This document shows, piece by piece, positions 8,735-17,915 of a DNA stretch of 64,000 nt. The notes under the pieces were generated by a model. It made no database searches and was not told the DNA's origin. It was given only the letters and a program-made list of their open reading frames with translations. The DNA is from Methanomethylovorans hollandica DSM 15978. GTDB lineage: Archaea > Halobacteriota > Methanosarcinia > Methanosarcinales > Methanosarcinaceae. Both the position numbers and the translations under genes were made by a program. The stretch lies in the NCBI RefSeq assembly GCF_000328665.1, contig NC_019977.1:1542011-1606010 (forward strand). The letters run 5' to 3'. Each line of letters starts with the position of its first letter. The stretch's first letter is position 1.

Positions 8735-9439
8735 TCATCTATGCGATGCTCTGAGAGTCCATATCTCTTCTTTAAGCGTCTCAATATTTGATTTGTACAT
8801 GAACAGTGTTAGGAACAAAGCCAGAAATGCCAGGAAGTTAACTAACAATGTAAGCTGTAGAGTAGTTCCCCCCAATCCCCCACCTGGGCTGCCGTATATT
8901 GCTTCACCGAACATTAACGGATGTACAGAGCGCCATAAGCGGATGGAGAGGAAGCTTAGGGGCACGGATACGAAACCCACTATTCCAAATACTGCTGCAA
9001 GCCTCGCTTTAGATTCCGGTTCTTCTATGGCCTGACGCAGCAGCAAATAGATAACATAAACAAGGAAGAGTGTAAGAGATGTGGTAAGCCGTGGTTCCCA
9101 TACCCAGTACCATCCCCACGTTGCCCTGGCCCAAATGGAGCCGGTGATAAGTACAAGAAGAGCAAATATAACCCCTATCTCTGCTGCTGATCTTGCATAG
9201 ATATCCCACTTGACATCATGGGACCTGAGCTGCATTACGCTTGCAACAAAGACAATGAAAAAGGCAAGGTATGCAGTAATGGCTATAGGCATGTGGAAGT
9301 AGAATATCCTGAAACTGCTATCTAGAACTTCTCCGGCACCGGACCTCATAATAGGCAAATAGAAAAAAAGCATATATATTGCCATCAGCACGAGTCCAGC
9401 TGTTATAAAGGTCAACATCCTAAATTTCTTAGTATCCAT
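8735..9439 (-). CDS. ccmC: Cytochrome c assembly / heme handling protein CcmC
   Basis: Six-helix membrane protein that presents heme outside the membrane in system I cytochrome c maturation. The tryptophan-rich heme loop is present (WGWYWVWEPRLTT), with flanking histidines at FYFHMPIA and RSVHPLMFG. It is the last gene of the order ccmA-ccmB-ccmC on the minus strand, with an 85-nt gap after ccmB. No CcmF, CcmE or CcmH gene is in this window. Confidence 0.9.
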   Translation of the reverse strand: MDTKKFRMLTFITAGLVLMAIYMLFFYLPIMRSGAGEVLDSSFRIFYFHMPIAITAYLAFFIVFVASVMQLRSHDVKWDIYARSAAEIGVIFALLVLITGSIWARATWGWYWVWEPRLTTSLTLFLVYVIYLLLRQAIEEPESKARLAAVFGIVGFVSVPLSFLSIRLWRSVHPLMFGEAIYGSPGGGLGGTTLQLTLLVNFLAFLALFLTLFMYKSNIETLKEEIWTLRASHR

Positions 9440-9524
9440 GCTTTTGTCCCATGTTCTTTTCTATGGAGGTGTATTATCAATATATTTTATCTAATTTGTT
9501 ATCTTTCTATTTTACCTTTCCAGA

Positions 9525-10199
9525 TTATCCTTCCAGTGTATGATCGAACAAGAGATGTGCCAGACTAAAGAAAACAATGTCATAGACAGCCATGAGGCGC
9601 AGTTCTGTGATAATCACGGGTATCCCAGCTCCTGCCACTATCTTGCCTGTGGCCAGCACAGCAGGAATGAGCACCGGCACAAGCAGAGGAAGTAAAAGCA
9701 CAGGAAGCAGGATCTCTCTTGTACGAGTATTCACCGTGAGGGCAGAGAGTAAAGTACCGACCGCAGAAAATCCCCCTGTACCCAGCAGTATAACTAACAT
9801 CAGGGTAGGGATGTTTGGAATATTGTAGTTGAACAGCACCATGAACACAGGTATTGTGAGAAGTTCGACAATAAGCATCAGGCACATACTGGATATTACC
9901 TTGCCGGTGTATATGGCTGCACTGTCCAATGGACAGAGGCGCAGTCCATCCAGGCATGAGTTCTCAGTTTCCGAGGCAAATGCCCGAGTGATGCCCAGTG
10001 TTCCTGCAAATATGAAAGCTATCCAGAGTAATCCTGGAGCCAGGCGGTCAATACTGGAAGAGTCGCTAAGCATGTCACTCAGGGACAGGCTGAAGATCAT
10101 CATAACCACGAGGGAGAAAACAAGCATGGAATTAAGCACCTGTTTTGTGCGTAATTCAGTACGCAAGTCCTTTGCTGCAATATGAAGGCTGCGTATCAT
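9525..10199 (-). CDS. ccmB: Heme exporter permease CcmB
   Basis: 224 residues, six hydrophobic segments, matching the CcmB permease (N-terminal RSLHIAAKDLRTELRTKQ, then FAGTLGITRAFASETENSCLDGL, a conserved cytoplasmic stretch of the family). Its ATG overlaps the ccmA stop by 4 nt (ATGA), so the two subunits of the CcmAB ABC complex are translationally coupled. Confidence 0.9.
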   Translation of the reverse strand: MIRSLHIAAKDLRTELRTKQVLNSMLVFSLVVMMIFSLSLSDMLSDSSSIDRLAPGLLWIAFIFAGTLGITRAFASETENSCLDGLRLCPLDSAAIYTGKVISSMCLMLIVELLTIPVFMVLFNYNIPNIPTLMLVILLGTGGFSAVGTLLSALTVNTRTREILLPVLLLPLLVPVLIPAVLATGKIVAGAGIPVIITELRLMAVYDIVFFSLAHLLFDHTLEG

Positions 10200-10915
10200 G
10201 GTCCTCCATCGAATATCGTGGTATAGATGTTCCTGAGCTCTTCCACAGAAGCTATTTCCTGTTTTCTCATGTCCACAGCTATCTTACCGGCACTAAGTAT
10301 TATCACTCTGTCACATATAACAAATGCCCTCTCTAGGTCATGTGTGACCATCAGCACAGTGACTTTTCTGCTGTTTTCAAGAAGCATGTTATCCAGGTCA
10401 CATGCTGACCGCAGGTCCAGTCCTGTGTATGGCTCATCCATCAGGATAATATCCGGATCGTGGATAAGAGAACGTGCAATGGACAGGCGTTGCTTCATAC
10501 CTCTGGAAAGCGTGCTGACCCTGTCCATACACCGTTGTTCAAGGTGCAGCTGTTCAAGGAGCGTTTGTATCCTTACAGTAAGTTCACTTTCAGGGAGTCC
10601 GTACATCTTCCCATAAAAATGCAGATTTTCTTCCACTGTCAGATCTTCATAGAGATAACTTTCATGTGAGATGGCACCTATCTTCTTGCGTATCTCTACT
10701 GCCGATCTGCTGAGTTCCAATCCACCGATCTTAACAGAGCCATAAGAGGGTCGTACAAGGGTTTCAAGTATCTTGAGCAGTGTAGTCTTCCCTGCACCAT
10801 TAGGACCCAGGATGATAACAAACTCGCCTTGTTCTATATTCAGATCAATATCATGCAGTGCAACATGTCCTGCGAACCTTTTGGTAAGTCCCTTTACGGA
10901 GATGACGCTGCCCAT
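10196..10915 (-). CDS. ccmA: Heme exporter ATP-binding protein CcmA
   Basis: 239-residue ABC ATPase: Walker A GPNGAGKT, signature LSRGMKQR, Walker B IILMDEPY, and a switch His in VTHD. It energises the CcmB permease in cytochrome c maturation. It lies 86 nt downstream of the molybdoprotein gene. Signature and neighbours identify it as CcmA rather than a drug exporter. Confidence 0.88.
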   Translation of the reverse strand: MGSVISVKGLTKRFAGHVALHDIDLNIEQGEFVIILGPNGAGKTTLLKILETLVRPSYGSVKIGGLELSRSAVEIRKKIGAISHESYLYEDLTVEENLHFYGKMYGLPESELTVRIQTLLEQLHLEQRCMDRVSTLSRGMKQRLSIARSLIHDPDIILMDEPYTGLDLRSACDLDNMLLENSRKVTVLMVTHDLERAFVICDRVIILSAGKIAVDMRKQEIASVEELRNIYTTIFDGGP

Positions 10916-11001
10916 GGAATAGTAAATGAAATGATACTTAGATTAATATTGTGCCACGCAGATCATTACCTGTGCACAGAACCTGAAAAGAACATAATTG
11001 T

Positions 11002-11676
11002 TCAGAAAGGTAAAAATCCACGTTTTTCTAGAATAGCCAGATTGCTGTAACCCCTGGATTCCCAGAATCCCTCATAAGACTGGTCAGTCACTTCGATATG
11101 TGTGATCCATTTTGCCCATTTATACCCATATCTGCCTTCGGCAACCAGTTGCAGGGGGAAACCTCTGTCAGACGGCAAGGTCACATTATTGAGCCTGTAT
11201 GCCAGCATTATGTCGTTCCCTCTCAGATAGTCCAGCTCTAGGGATGTGGAATAACCATCAGCACAATAGAATATCACATTTTTAGCTCCAGGTTGTAGCC
11301 CGGAATCATTGAAAATGCTGCTCAAGGTAACACCTGTCCACCTGGCATCGAATCCCCAGCCCTCCACACAATCCATGCGCACGAACCTGTCAGCGACAGG
11401 TAAAGCAAGCAGTTCCTCATATGTAAGGTTCAGAGACTTGTTTACCATTCCTGTAACCTGAAGCGTATAGGTTGCCTCGTTGATGAACTGAGTCCCTTTT
11501 ATGGCATTGTTACGCTGTTCTTTAATTGACGTAAGTTCTCTGCCAGCGAAAAAAGTATCTTCTGTTTCTGATATATTCGCTGTAGGAGTTTGTTGCGGTT
11601 CAACACAGCCAGAAACAAGCAGAAGAACAAGTAAAAATATAAAAAAGTTCATCCTGCCATGCAAAACCATTATCAC
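11002..11676 (-). CDS. Sulfite-oxidase-fold molybdopterin lipoprotein
   Basis: A lipobox (LLLVSGC) marks an extracytoplasmic lipoprotein. The oxidoreductase molybdopterin-binding fold is indicated by LTYEELLALPV, the Mo-ligand region MDCVEGWGFDARWTGVTL, and the C-terminal ...YGYKWAKWITHIEV. The fold is that of YedY/MsrP, SorA and nitrate reductase relatives; substrate is not predictable. In-frame starts exist at 11676 (GTG), 11670 and 11652 (ATG). Placement just upstream of ccmABC suggests electron exchange with a c-type cytochrome. The winged-helix gene just upstream may regulate it. Confidence 0.85.
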   Translation of the reverse strand: MIMVLHGRMNFFIFLLVLLLVSGCVEPQQTPTANISETEDTFFAGRELTSIKEQRNNAIKGTQFINEATYTLQVTGMVNKSLNLTYEELLALPVADRFVRMDCVEGWGFDARWTGVTLSSIFNDSGLQPGAKNVIFYCADGYSTSLELDYLRGNDIMLAYRLNNVTLPSDRGFPLQLVAEGRYGYKWAKWITHIEVTDQSYEGFWESRGYSNLAILEKRGFLPF

Positions 11677-11688
11677 TGACAGAGATGT

Positions 11689-11988
11689 TCACCTGTGCAT
11701 TTCAAGTATTTCAAGACCCTTATCAGTGAGACGATATTTTCCCTCTTCTTCTTTTACAAGCTCCTGGTGCAGAAGGTAATCGATCTGGAACTTGAAGGAT
11801 GTTTCCTGCAGATTCAAGTTCTTAAGCAGGTCTTCTTTTGAGGCACCGTAAATCCCAATTTCCTTGATGAGCTTACGCCTCACCGGATTGGAAGCAGCTC
11901 TGTTAAGCATGTCATGTTCTATTTTTTTGGCTTCACGGGGACCGGGTTTGGTCATGATTATATCTTCAAGATCGTCTTTTTCTACCAC
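11689..11988 (-). CDS. Winged-helix transcriptional regulator
   Basis: 99 residues with a single winged helix (NPVRRKLIKEIGIYGASKEDLLKNLNLQETSFKFQIDYLLHQELVKEEEGKYRLTDKG), in the ArsR/PadR-like style common in methanogens. It starts at GTG with a strong AGGAGG site. It is the first gene of the molybdoprotein-ccmABC transcription unit, so regulation of respiratory or cytochrome functions is likely; the signal is unknown. The 278-nt gap to the next gene shows AT-rich sequence and no clear element. Confidence 0.8.
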   Translation of the reverse strand: MVEKDDLEDIIMTKPGPREAKKIEHDMLNRAASNPVRRKLIKEIGIYGASKEDLLKNLNLQETSFKFQIDYLLHQELVKEEEGKYRLTDKGLEILEMHR

Positions 11989-12266
11989 AAAAAACCTCCT
12001 GTGACCTCTCTTTTGAAATCTATGATATTAATATGCTACGCCTGAAGAGGTTGCCCGAGGATCCGGCAAATAACTTTTGTGATATGTGAATGGGATCTTA
12101 TGACTCAAGGCATACTCCCAACTAATTTTATTGCTGAAATTTGATTTTCTTCGTTTTAGGAGAGGATATATGCTTTTTATGAAGGTTTTAGAGTCGCCAA
12201 AATCTCATAAATGCACCCCGATATCAAAAAAGCATTAATACTAAGAAGAAATAAGATACATTAGGC

Positions 12267-13052
12267 ATGCAAGAGTACGGCACCAGGGAGCAGATCTACA
12301 ATTTGCAGAACAATACGATCCAGCTTTTGCTATCTGCCCAAAATGAGGCACGTGAAAAGCTTGAACAGATCTGTCAGGGTATCAAGGTAGAAGTTCCTCT
12401 AAGCCAGAGACAATCATTGTTCCTGTTCCCGTTTGCGGATACGGTTAACCTTTCCGATTCTATCGATATAATGATCGATCGGTTCATTAACCAGATAATT
12501 CTCCTTGAAAGCATAGCAAATCCATCTTTACCTGTGGATCTCGAGGATGTTTTTTATTTTGCTAAAAAAATGCCAGTATACGATGCCTTTCAGATAGCAG
12601 AATATGTTCTGAACATGTACCTTCAAAACAATAACAATGCTCTGAAACGCATAAGAGCAGATTGTCAAAAACTTATTCCCTTAAATGGAAGCAGATTCTC
12701 TTCAGATAGTATAGAAGTGAAGAACGATACGGTAATTAATCTAAAAGCATCAGGGAATCTGCAGGATTCAACAAAATATGTTGAAAGCCTGCTGAAGATG
12801 GTCGATGTGGTCATCCATTCGGCAGAACCGCTCAAGGCCCGGGGTGCGCGGATAAGTCCCGGAGAATCGTATCTTACTGACGACATCAGGCTCTATTTCT
12901 TCAAGAACCGCAAGATCCGGCTCGTATTCAAAAAGCCGGAATATACCATAAAATTCATTACTGTCCTTCAGGCTGCGCACCGTCCGGCAAAAAATATCCA
13001 TCTCTGTGAAAAACAACAATTGTCCATTGCCAGCTATTCTTCTGTCATTTAG
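12267..13052 (+). CDS. Hypothetical protein, unrecognised
   Basis: 261 residues, mostly helical by composition, no signal peptide or membrane segment, no family I recognise. It ends at a TAG (13050-13052). The same frame stays open for about 90 codons after a second stop (TGA at 13062), which suggests the gene was once longer and its 3' part has decayed. Confidence 0.55.
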   Translation: MQEYGTREQIYNLQNNTIQLLLSAQNEAREKLEQICQGIKVEVPLSQRQSLFLFPFADTVNLSDSIDIMIDRFINQIILLESIANPSLPVDLEDVFYFAKKMPVYDAFQIAEYVLNMYLQNNNNALKRIRADCQKLIPLNGSRFSSDSIEVKNDTVINLKASGNLQDSTKYVESLLKMVDVVIHSAEPLKARGARISPGESYLTDDIRLYFFKNRKIRLVFKKPEYTIKFITVLQAAHRPAKNIHLCEKQQLSIASYSSVI

Positions 13053-13064
13053 CGTGTTTCATGA

Positions 13065-13358
13065 GCAGACCAACATGCGCCCTATATCGAAAAAATAGCC
13101 GTTGACGACAATGAACAGTATCATCTTTCACCCAGGGATGAAGCGTATCTGGAAAACATAAAAGCCGGTAATGTTAATGGGAAAGTTTTATTTGGAAACT
13201 ATGTGCTTGGCAGATCTCTAAAAATCTCAAATCCAGGAGATTTAAGAGAACTCTGTATGATTTCTGTTCTCTGTGGAGTCTTTCCACCATTGACCAGAGT
13301 TTCTGCCCTTGCTGATGATAGTGTATCATTAAGACCAATGTCATCAATATATCATTGA
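13065..13358 (+). pseudogene. Decayed in-frame continuation of the preceding gene
   Basis: After TGA at 13062-13064, codons run open to a TGA near 13358 with protein-like sequence, including YLENIKAGNVNGKVLFGNYV and a helix-rich stretch after it. There is no start codon or ribosome site near its beginning. It is in the same frame as the gene at 12267, so the simplest reading is one ancestral gene interrupted by TAG and TGA. Family unknown. Confidence 0.4.
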
Positions 13359-13430
13359 TTTTTTATTTTTATGTACTTCTGAATGCAAATAACACAAAAT
13401 ATTGGTAGATTATTTGTCTGCTTCAATCTT

Positions 13431-13541
13431 TAATTATAGTTATTAACCATTTGTTTGAAACTTATGGTATTAACATCACCATCTATTGAATGCGATTTTA
13501 GCATTCATAAGTTACAAACCATCGGTGTTTAACTATAATTA
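13431..13541. repeat. MITE-like imperfect inverted repeat
   Basis: Arms of about 36 bp at 13431-13466 and 13506-13541 match at roughly 80%, with ends TAATTATAGTTA and TAACTATAATTA and inner ends CTTATG/CATAAG. The 40-bp centre contains a small hairpin (AATGC...GCATT). No ORF inside. It could be a miniature transposable element or a very stable RNA hairpin before the iron transporter. Confidence 0.5.
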
Positions 13542-13545
13542 ATTT

Positions 13546-13570
13546 ATTGATTGATTGATTGATTGATTGA
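13546..13570. repeat. (ATTG)6 microsatellite
   Basis: Six tandem ATTG units immediately after the inverted repeat. The rest of the stretch to 13736 is AT-rich (promoter of the binding-protein gene); nothing else identified. Confidence 0.7.
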
Positions 13571-13736
13571 CTTATTCACTAATTTATATATTCATTTATT
13601 TATTGATATTGCGCTGATTCTGCAATTAAACTTAAGAGATACATGTTATTTCATTTTAATTAATAATAAAAAACACAAAATTATTAATACTAATTCGGAG
13701 TAATAAATTCATCTTCGTGCTAGAGGAGCAATACAA

Positions 13737-14900
13737 ATGAATGCAAAAGACATATACAAAATATTTGTAATTACTTCACTGGTCATCGCTTCTACTTTTT
13801 TTGCGGGTTGTATGGATAGCTCATCGACCAGCCAGAACGTATCGAATAATAACGATACGATCACTGTAACAGATTCCCTTGGAAGAACAGTGGAAGTCCC
13901 CAAATCTCCTGGGTATGTCATATGCTCCGGTTCCGGCGCCCTTAGATATCTCACGTATCTGGAGGCCCATGACAGGATAGTTGCTGTTGACAGCATCGAA
14001 ACCGAGGGATCAAAATTCGATGCCAGACCTTATGCAATTGCAAATCCCCAGTTCAAGGAGTACCCCGTTTTCGGGGAATTCAGAGGTAATGACGATCCTG
14101 AAAAGATACTGGCACTTGACCCGCAGCCTCAGGTCATTTTCAAAATGTATTCCACATCAGGATACGATCCTGTAGAACTGCAGAAAAAGACCGGTATCCC
14201 TGTAATAGCCCTGAACTACGGCGATATGGTCAGCAATAGGGCTGACATGTACAACTCACTCCGCATAATGGGAGAGGTAATGGGTAAAGAGGACCGGGCC
14301 GAAGAGCTCATTGCCTTCTTTGACAGCACCATTGCAGACCTGAGCGAGCGCACTGCGGGTGTTCCTGAAGAAGAGAAGATCACATGTTACGTTGGCGGTA
14401 TAGCCCGCTCAGGCCCGCACGGCTTCCAGTCAACAGAGCCAACATATCCCCCATTCCTCTTCACCAATGCAAAGAACGTGGCATATGATCCTATGAACCT
14501 CACCACAGCAGAGGTTTCTAAGGAAAGCATACTTGGATGGGATCCTGACATAATATTCGTGGACCTCTCGACAACCCAGTCAGAAGACAAGTCCAGTGCT
14601 CTGTACCAGCTGCAGAACGATGTGTCGTACAGGAAGCTCACAGCAGTAAAAACAGGAGATGTTTACGGAGTGCTCCCCTACAACTGGTACACACAGAACC
14701 AGGGATCTGTGCTTGCTGATGCCTATTTTGCAGGCAAGCTCCTGTATCCTGATAGGTTTGAGGATGTGAACCTGGAGAACAAGACCATCGAGATATATAC
14801 ATTCCTGGTTGGAAGGGGCGATGAGGAAATAGGCCGCCAGGTGTATGAAAAAATGATCAACGCCTTCCCGGTTCCTGCATTCACGAAGCTTGATGTCTGA
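13737..14900 (+). CDS. ABC transporter substrate-binding lipoprotein (iron-siderophore/cobalamin type)
   Basis: 387 residues with a lipobox (TFFAGC) and the FecB/BtuF fold: TDSLGRTVEVPKSP at the start, GEFRGNDDPEKILALDPQ in the middle. It captures a metal chelate or corrinoid outside the membrane for the permease and ATPase encoded next. An AGAGGAG site precedes the ATG. Methanosarcinales contain many paralogues, so iron versus cobalamin cannot be settled from sequence alone; a corrinoid would suit a methylotroph. Confidence 0.85.
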   Translation: MNAKDIYKIFVITSLVIASTFFAGCMDSSSTSQNVSNNNDTITVTDSLGRTVEVPKSPGYVICSGSGALRYLTYLEAHDRIVAVDSIETEGSKFDARPYAIANPQFKEYPVFGEFRGNDDPEKILALDPQPQVIFKMYSTSGYDPVELQKKTGIPVIALNYGDMVSNRADMYNSLRIMGEVMGKEDRAEELIAFFDSTIADLSERTAGVPEEEKITCYVGGIARSGPHGFQSTEPTYPPFLFTNAKNVAYDPMNLTTAEVSKESILGWDPDIIFVDLSTTQSEDKSSALYQLQNDVSYRKLTAVKTGDVYGVLPYNWYTQNQGSVLADAYFAGKLLYPDRFEDVNLENKTIEIYTFLVGRGDEEIGRQVYEKMINAFPVPAFTKLDV

Positions 14901-14924
14901 GGGAAAAATAAGAATGGTGAATAA

Positions 14925-15995
14925 ATGCGCTTCCAAGAAGGGGACATAGCTGGCAGGTATAAAGAGCATACAGCCAAAAAAAAGACATATATACTGACAG
15001 GTCTTGTGCTTTTGCTTGTGGTGGCCGTGCTTTCGATAGCCACAGGATCCGTGGATATCCCACCGCTGGATGTTGTGCGGACACTTGCTGGATACACAGT
15101 CTCGACAACATGGAACAGCATCATATGGAACGTCCGTTTACCGCAAGTCCTGACAGCCATTGTGGCTGGTGCAGGCCTGGCAGTTACAGGTGTTGTGATG
15201 CAATCCATACTGCGCAATCCCCTCGGCTCTCCTTTCACCTTAGGGATATCCAATGCTGCAGCCTTCGGCGCAGCATTCTCTGTTATAATACTGGGCTCCG
15301 GGAGCACCAGCAGCAGTGTAGGGGATGCAGTCACAATAAATAATCCCTATGTAACCACTGTAGCTGCATTTGTTTTTGCCATGCTGGTCACTATGGTCAT
15401 TCTGGGCTTCTCAAAGATAAGAGGCACCAGTCCGGAGGTCATGATCCTTGTGGGAGTGGCTATGGGGTCGCTGTTCACGGCCGGGACAATGTTCCTGCAA
15501 TACTTTGCTGATGATGTGCAACTGTCCTCCATGGTGTTCTGGACCTTTGGGGACACTGCAAGGGCAAGCTGGGAAGAGCTCGGGCTCATAACTGCCATAG
15601 TGGGTGCCTCCATGATCTATTTTACATTGAACCGCTGGAAATACAATGCTATTGATGCAGGCGATGAGACTGCCAAGGGGCTTGGAGTGAACGTTGAAAG
15701 AGTTAGGCTCTGGGGCATGTTATGGGCGTCCCTTGTCACTGCCATTATCGTGGCATTCCTGGGTGTCATAGGCTTTGTGGGACTCATCTGCCCTCACATG
15801 ACGCGACGTCTTGTCGGCGATGACCATCGTTTCCTGCTGACAGGAAGCATGGTAATGGGAGCCCTGTTGCTGCTTTGTGCCGATACCACGGCAAGGCTCA
15901 TGATCCAGCCATACCAGCTTCCTGTTGCTGTACTGACGTCTTTCCTGGGTGCGCCTACGTTCATTTACCTTATATTAAAGGGGAGAAGAATATGA
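14925..15995 (+). CDS. FecCD/BtuC-type ABC permease
   Basis: 356 residues, about ten membrane helices. Family motifs include VRLPQVLTAIVAGAGLAVTG near residue 65, RNPLGSPFTLGISNAAAFGA, and GVIGFVGLICPHMTRRLVGDDHR before the last helices. Forms the channel for the binding protein at 13737; its stop overlaps the ATPase start as ATGA, indicating coupling. Confidence 0.92.
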   Translation: MRFQEGDIAGRYKEHTAKKKTYILTGLVLLLVVAVLSIATGSVDIPPLDVVRTLAGYTVSTTWNSIIWNVRLPQVLTAIVAGAGLAVTGVVMQSILRNPLGSPFTLGISNAAAFGAAFSVIILGSGSTSSSVGDAVTINNPYVTTVAAFVFAMLVTMVILGFSKIRGTSPEVMILVGVAMGSLFTAGTMFLQYFADDVQLSSMVFWTFGDTARASWEELGLITAIVGASMIYFTLNRWKYNAIDAGDETAKGLGVNVERVRLWGMLWASLVTAIIVAFLGVIGFVGLICPHMTRRLVGDDHRFLLTGSMVMGALLLLCADTTARLMIQPYQLPVAVLTSFLGAPTFIYLILKGRRI

Positions 15996-16747
15996 TACTT
16001 GAAGTAGATGGTGTGGAATTCCAGTACAGGAGTAAAGAAGTCCTGAAAGACATAGAATTCCATCTGAAGAGAAATGAGATACTATCCATACTGGGACCTA
16101 ACGGTGTCGGAAAGACCACTCTGTTAAAGTGCATGAACGCGATCCTCAAACCCAAAAGAGGCACGATACTTATCGAAGAAGAAGATGTGCTCAAACTGGA
16201 ACAGATAGAGATAGCCCGGCGCCTGGGATATGTACCTCAGCGCTGTGAGTCTGCAAGGCTGACGGCTTTTGATGCCATTCTGCTGGGGAGAATACCGCAT
16301 ATGAAATGGAATCTCTCTACCGAAGATGTGATGCTTGTAGAAGCCACTATCAGGAAACTGCATCTTGAAGAACTGGCCTTGAGATACATTGATGAATTGA
16401 GTGGAGGAGAAATGCAAAAAGTAGGTATCGCCCGTGCAATAGCCCAGAACCCTAAACTGCTGCTGCTGGATGAACCCACAAGCAGCCTAGACTTGAAGAA
16501 CCAGCTCGAAATACTCAATATTATAAGAGAGGTTGTCAAAAAAGAGAATGTGTCAGCCATAATGACAATGCATGATTTGAACCTTGCCCTCAGATACTCG
16601 GATAAGTTTCTCTTCCTTAAGCACGGCACTATATTTGCTGCTGGTAGTGTGGAAGACATTACACCGGAAATAATCGAAGAAGTATATGGAGTACCTGTAA
16701 CTATCCAGAACTATAATGATGTGGCAGTAGTCATACCCACTGCCTGA
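15992..16747 (+). CDS. ABC transporter ATP-binding protein (FecE/BtuD type)
   Basis: 251 residues: Walker A GPNGVGKT, signature LSGGEMQK, Walker B LLLLDEPT, switch His in TMHDLNLA. Third gene of the importer. The start at 15992 overlaps the permease stop and has GGGGAG just upstream; a longer open frame back to 15875 runs through the permease and is not used. Confidence 0.92.
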   Translation: MILEVDGVEFQYRSKEVLKDIEFHLKRNEILSILGPNGVGKTTLLKCMNAILKPKRGTILIEEEDVLKLEQIEIARRLGYVPQRCESARLTAFDAILLGRIPHMKWNLSTEDVMLVEATIRKLHLEELALRYIDELSGGEMQKVGIARAIAQNPKLLLLDEPTSSLDLKNQLEILNIIREVVKKENVSAIMTMHDLNLALRYSDKFLFLKHGTIFAAGSVEDITPEIIEEVYGVPVTIQNYNDVAVVIPTA

Positions 16748-16857
16748 AACAACACCAGAGATGTGTATTGCTTGTACGATGCAAATTCCCAGAGATCAGA
16801 AGGTGATGGGGACAAGAAAGTAAAGATGGATATCAAAACCCGGATAAATGCCGGATT

Positions 16858-17694
16858 TCACTTCTTTTCCCAGCTTATCCGAACACGGGTAGAAGTTCCC
16901 TTTTCGACCAGCTGACCATTTTCCTGCACAAGAATGCTCTTCAGATGATCACGAAGGATACTTGCCTGTGTCTGTGTTTCTATCACATACCTATCCCTGT
17001 AAAAATCCATTGCCTCATCCACGGAAGAAAAATAGTTGGTATAGTCCATGGAAAAGACATGCACATCAGGAAATATCCCCATATTGTACAATACATTGTA
17101 CAGCACATCACATTTGGGGCCCGGAACATAATTCGTGCCGTAAAGAGAAGGCCACAGGGAAATTGAATGCTCTTCCCAGGGAGTGATCCCTGCGAACCAG
17201 TACAGGTATATATATTTTGAAGAAGCCTGCTCCATCTTTTGTATAGCTTCCCTTATATCGGGCATTCCCAGGGAGAACGAGGCGATGACCACATCATACG
17301 GAGCATCGAGGTCAGCCTTAACATCCAGATCCTCCCAGCGCTTGCTCACGCAATGTATGTTATTTATTCCCTGAGCTTTCATATTTTCCTTTAAGACATC
17401 CATCATTCCGGCTGCAGGCTCTACAGCAGTTACATGGGAGACTTTCTTTGCAATGGGGATGGAAAGCCTTCCAGGGCCAGATCCGATATCAAGCACTCTT
17501 GATTCAGGAGTTAGCGAAATTTCGCTGAGTGTTGAATCTGTTCTTTCAGAGTTTGTCTGTGATCTCTTCCAGAAACGTTCTGCGTTTTCCTTTTTGTTCC
17601 AGTGTGTGTTCTTATCGCCTGTCTTATCAAGTCTTTGCTGAGTGGTCATGAGTTCTTTCCATACATCATTCCAGTCAATTTTTCCGTATTCCAT
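16858..17694 (-). CDS. Class I SAM-dependent methyltransferase
   Basis: 278 residues. Motif I is VLDIGSGPGRLSIPIA and the acidic residue of motif II is in VTAVEPAAGMM; the C-terminal half with an aromatic-rich segment (YIYLYWFAGITPWEEH) is probably the substrate cap. Lies convergent to the importer and divergent to FmdE. Methyltransferases of this type commonly neighbour FecBCD-type importers in methanogens, as I recall, but the substrate is unknown. Confidence 0.8.
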   Translation of the reverse strand: MEYGKIDWNDVWKELMTTQQRLDKTGDKNTHWNKKENAERFWKRSQTNSERTDSTLSEISLTPESRVLDIGSGPGRLSIPIAKKVSHVTAVEPAAGMMDVLKENMKAQGINNIHCVSKRWEDLDVKADLDAPYDVVIASFSLGMPDIREAIQKMEQASSKYIYLYWFAGITPWEEHSISLWPSLYGTNYVPGPKCDVLYNVLYNMGIFPDVHVFSMDYTNYFSSVDEAMDFYRDRYVIETQTQASILRDHLKSILVQENGQLVEKGTSTRVRISWEKK

Positions 17695-17717
17695 ATATGA
17701 TCCACCTGCTCCATTTT

Positions 17718-17756
17718 TGTGATATCTGTAATTGTGATATCTGTAATTGTGATGTG
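17718..17756. repeat. 15-bp tandem repeat in a divergent promoter
   Basis: TGTGATATCTGTAAT occurs twice head to tail (17718-17732, 17733-17747), then a partial third copy. The inner GATATC is palindromic. It lies just upstream of the minus-strand methyltransferase gene. Possible regulator array; unproven. Confidence 0.5.
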
Positions 17757-17915
17757 TGTGCTCTAGAATTGATATGTAGTATTATCAGATCCGGTCCTTA
17801 CATAATCAAATGTTATATTCATTCTTACCTATCAAATATGATTAAATTCTAAAAAATATATGTATAATGGAATAACACGAAAAGTATTAAAAGTATTACC
17901 TTGTTTTTACCTGAT

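Noticed and set aside
13050-13064. Pyrrolysine readthrough of the TAG at the end of the orphan gene
   Set aside because: A TGA follows four codons later and no pyl or methylamine methyltransferase gene is near; decay of the gene is simpler.
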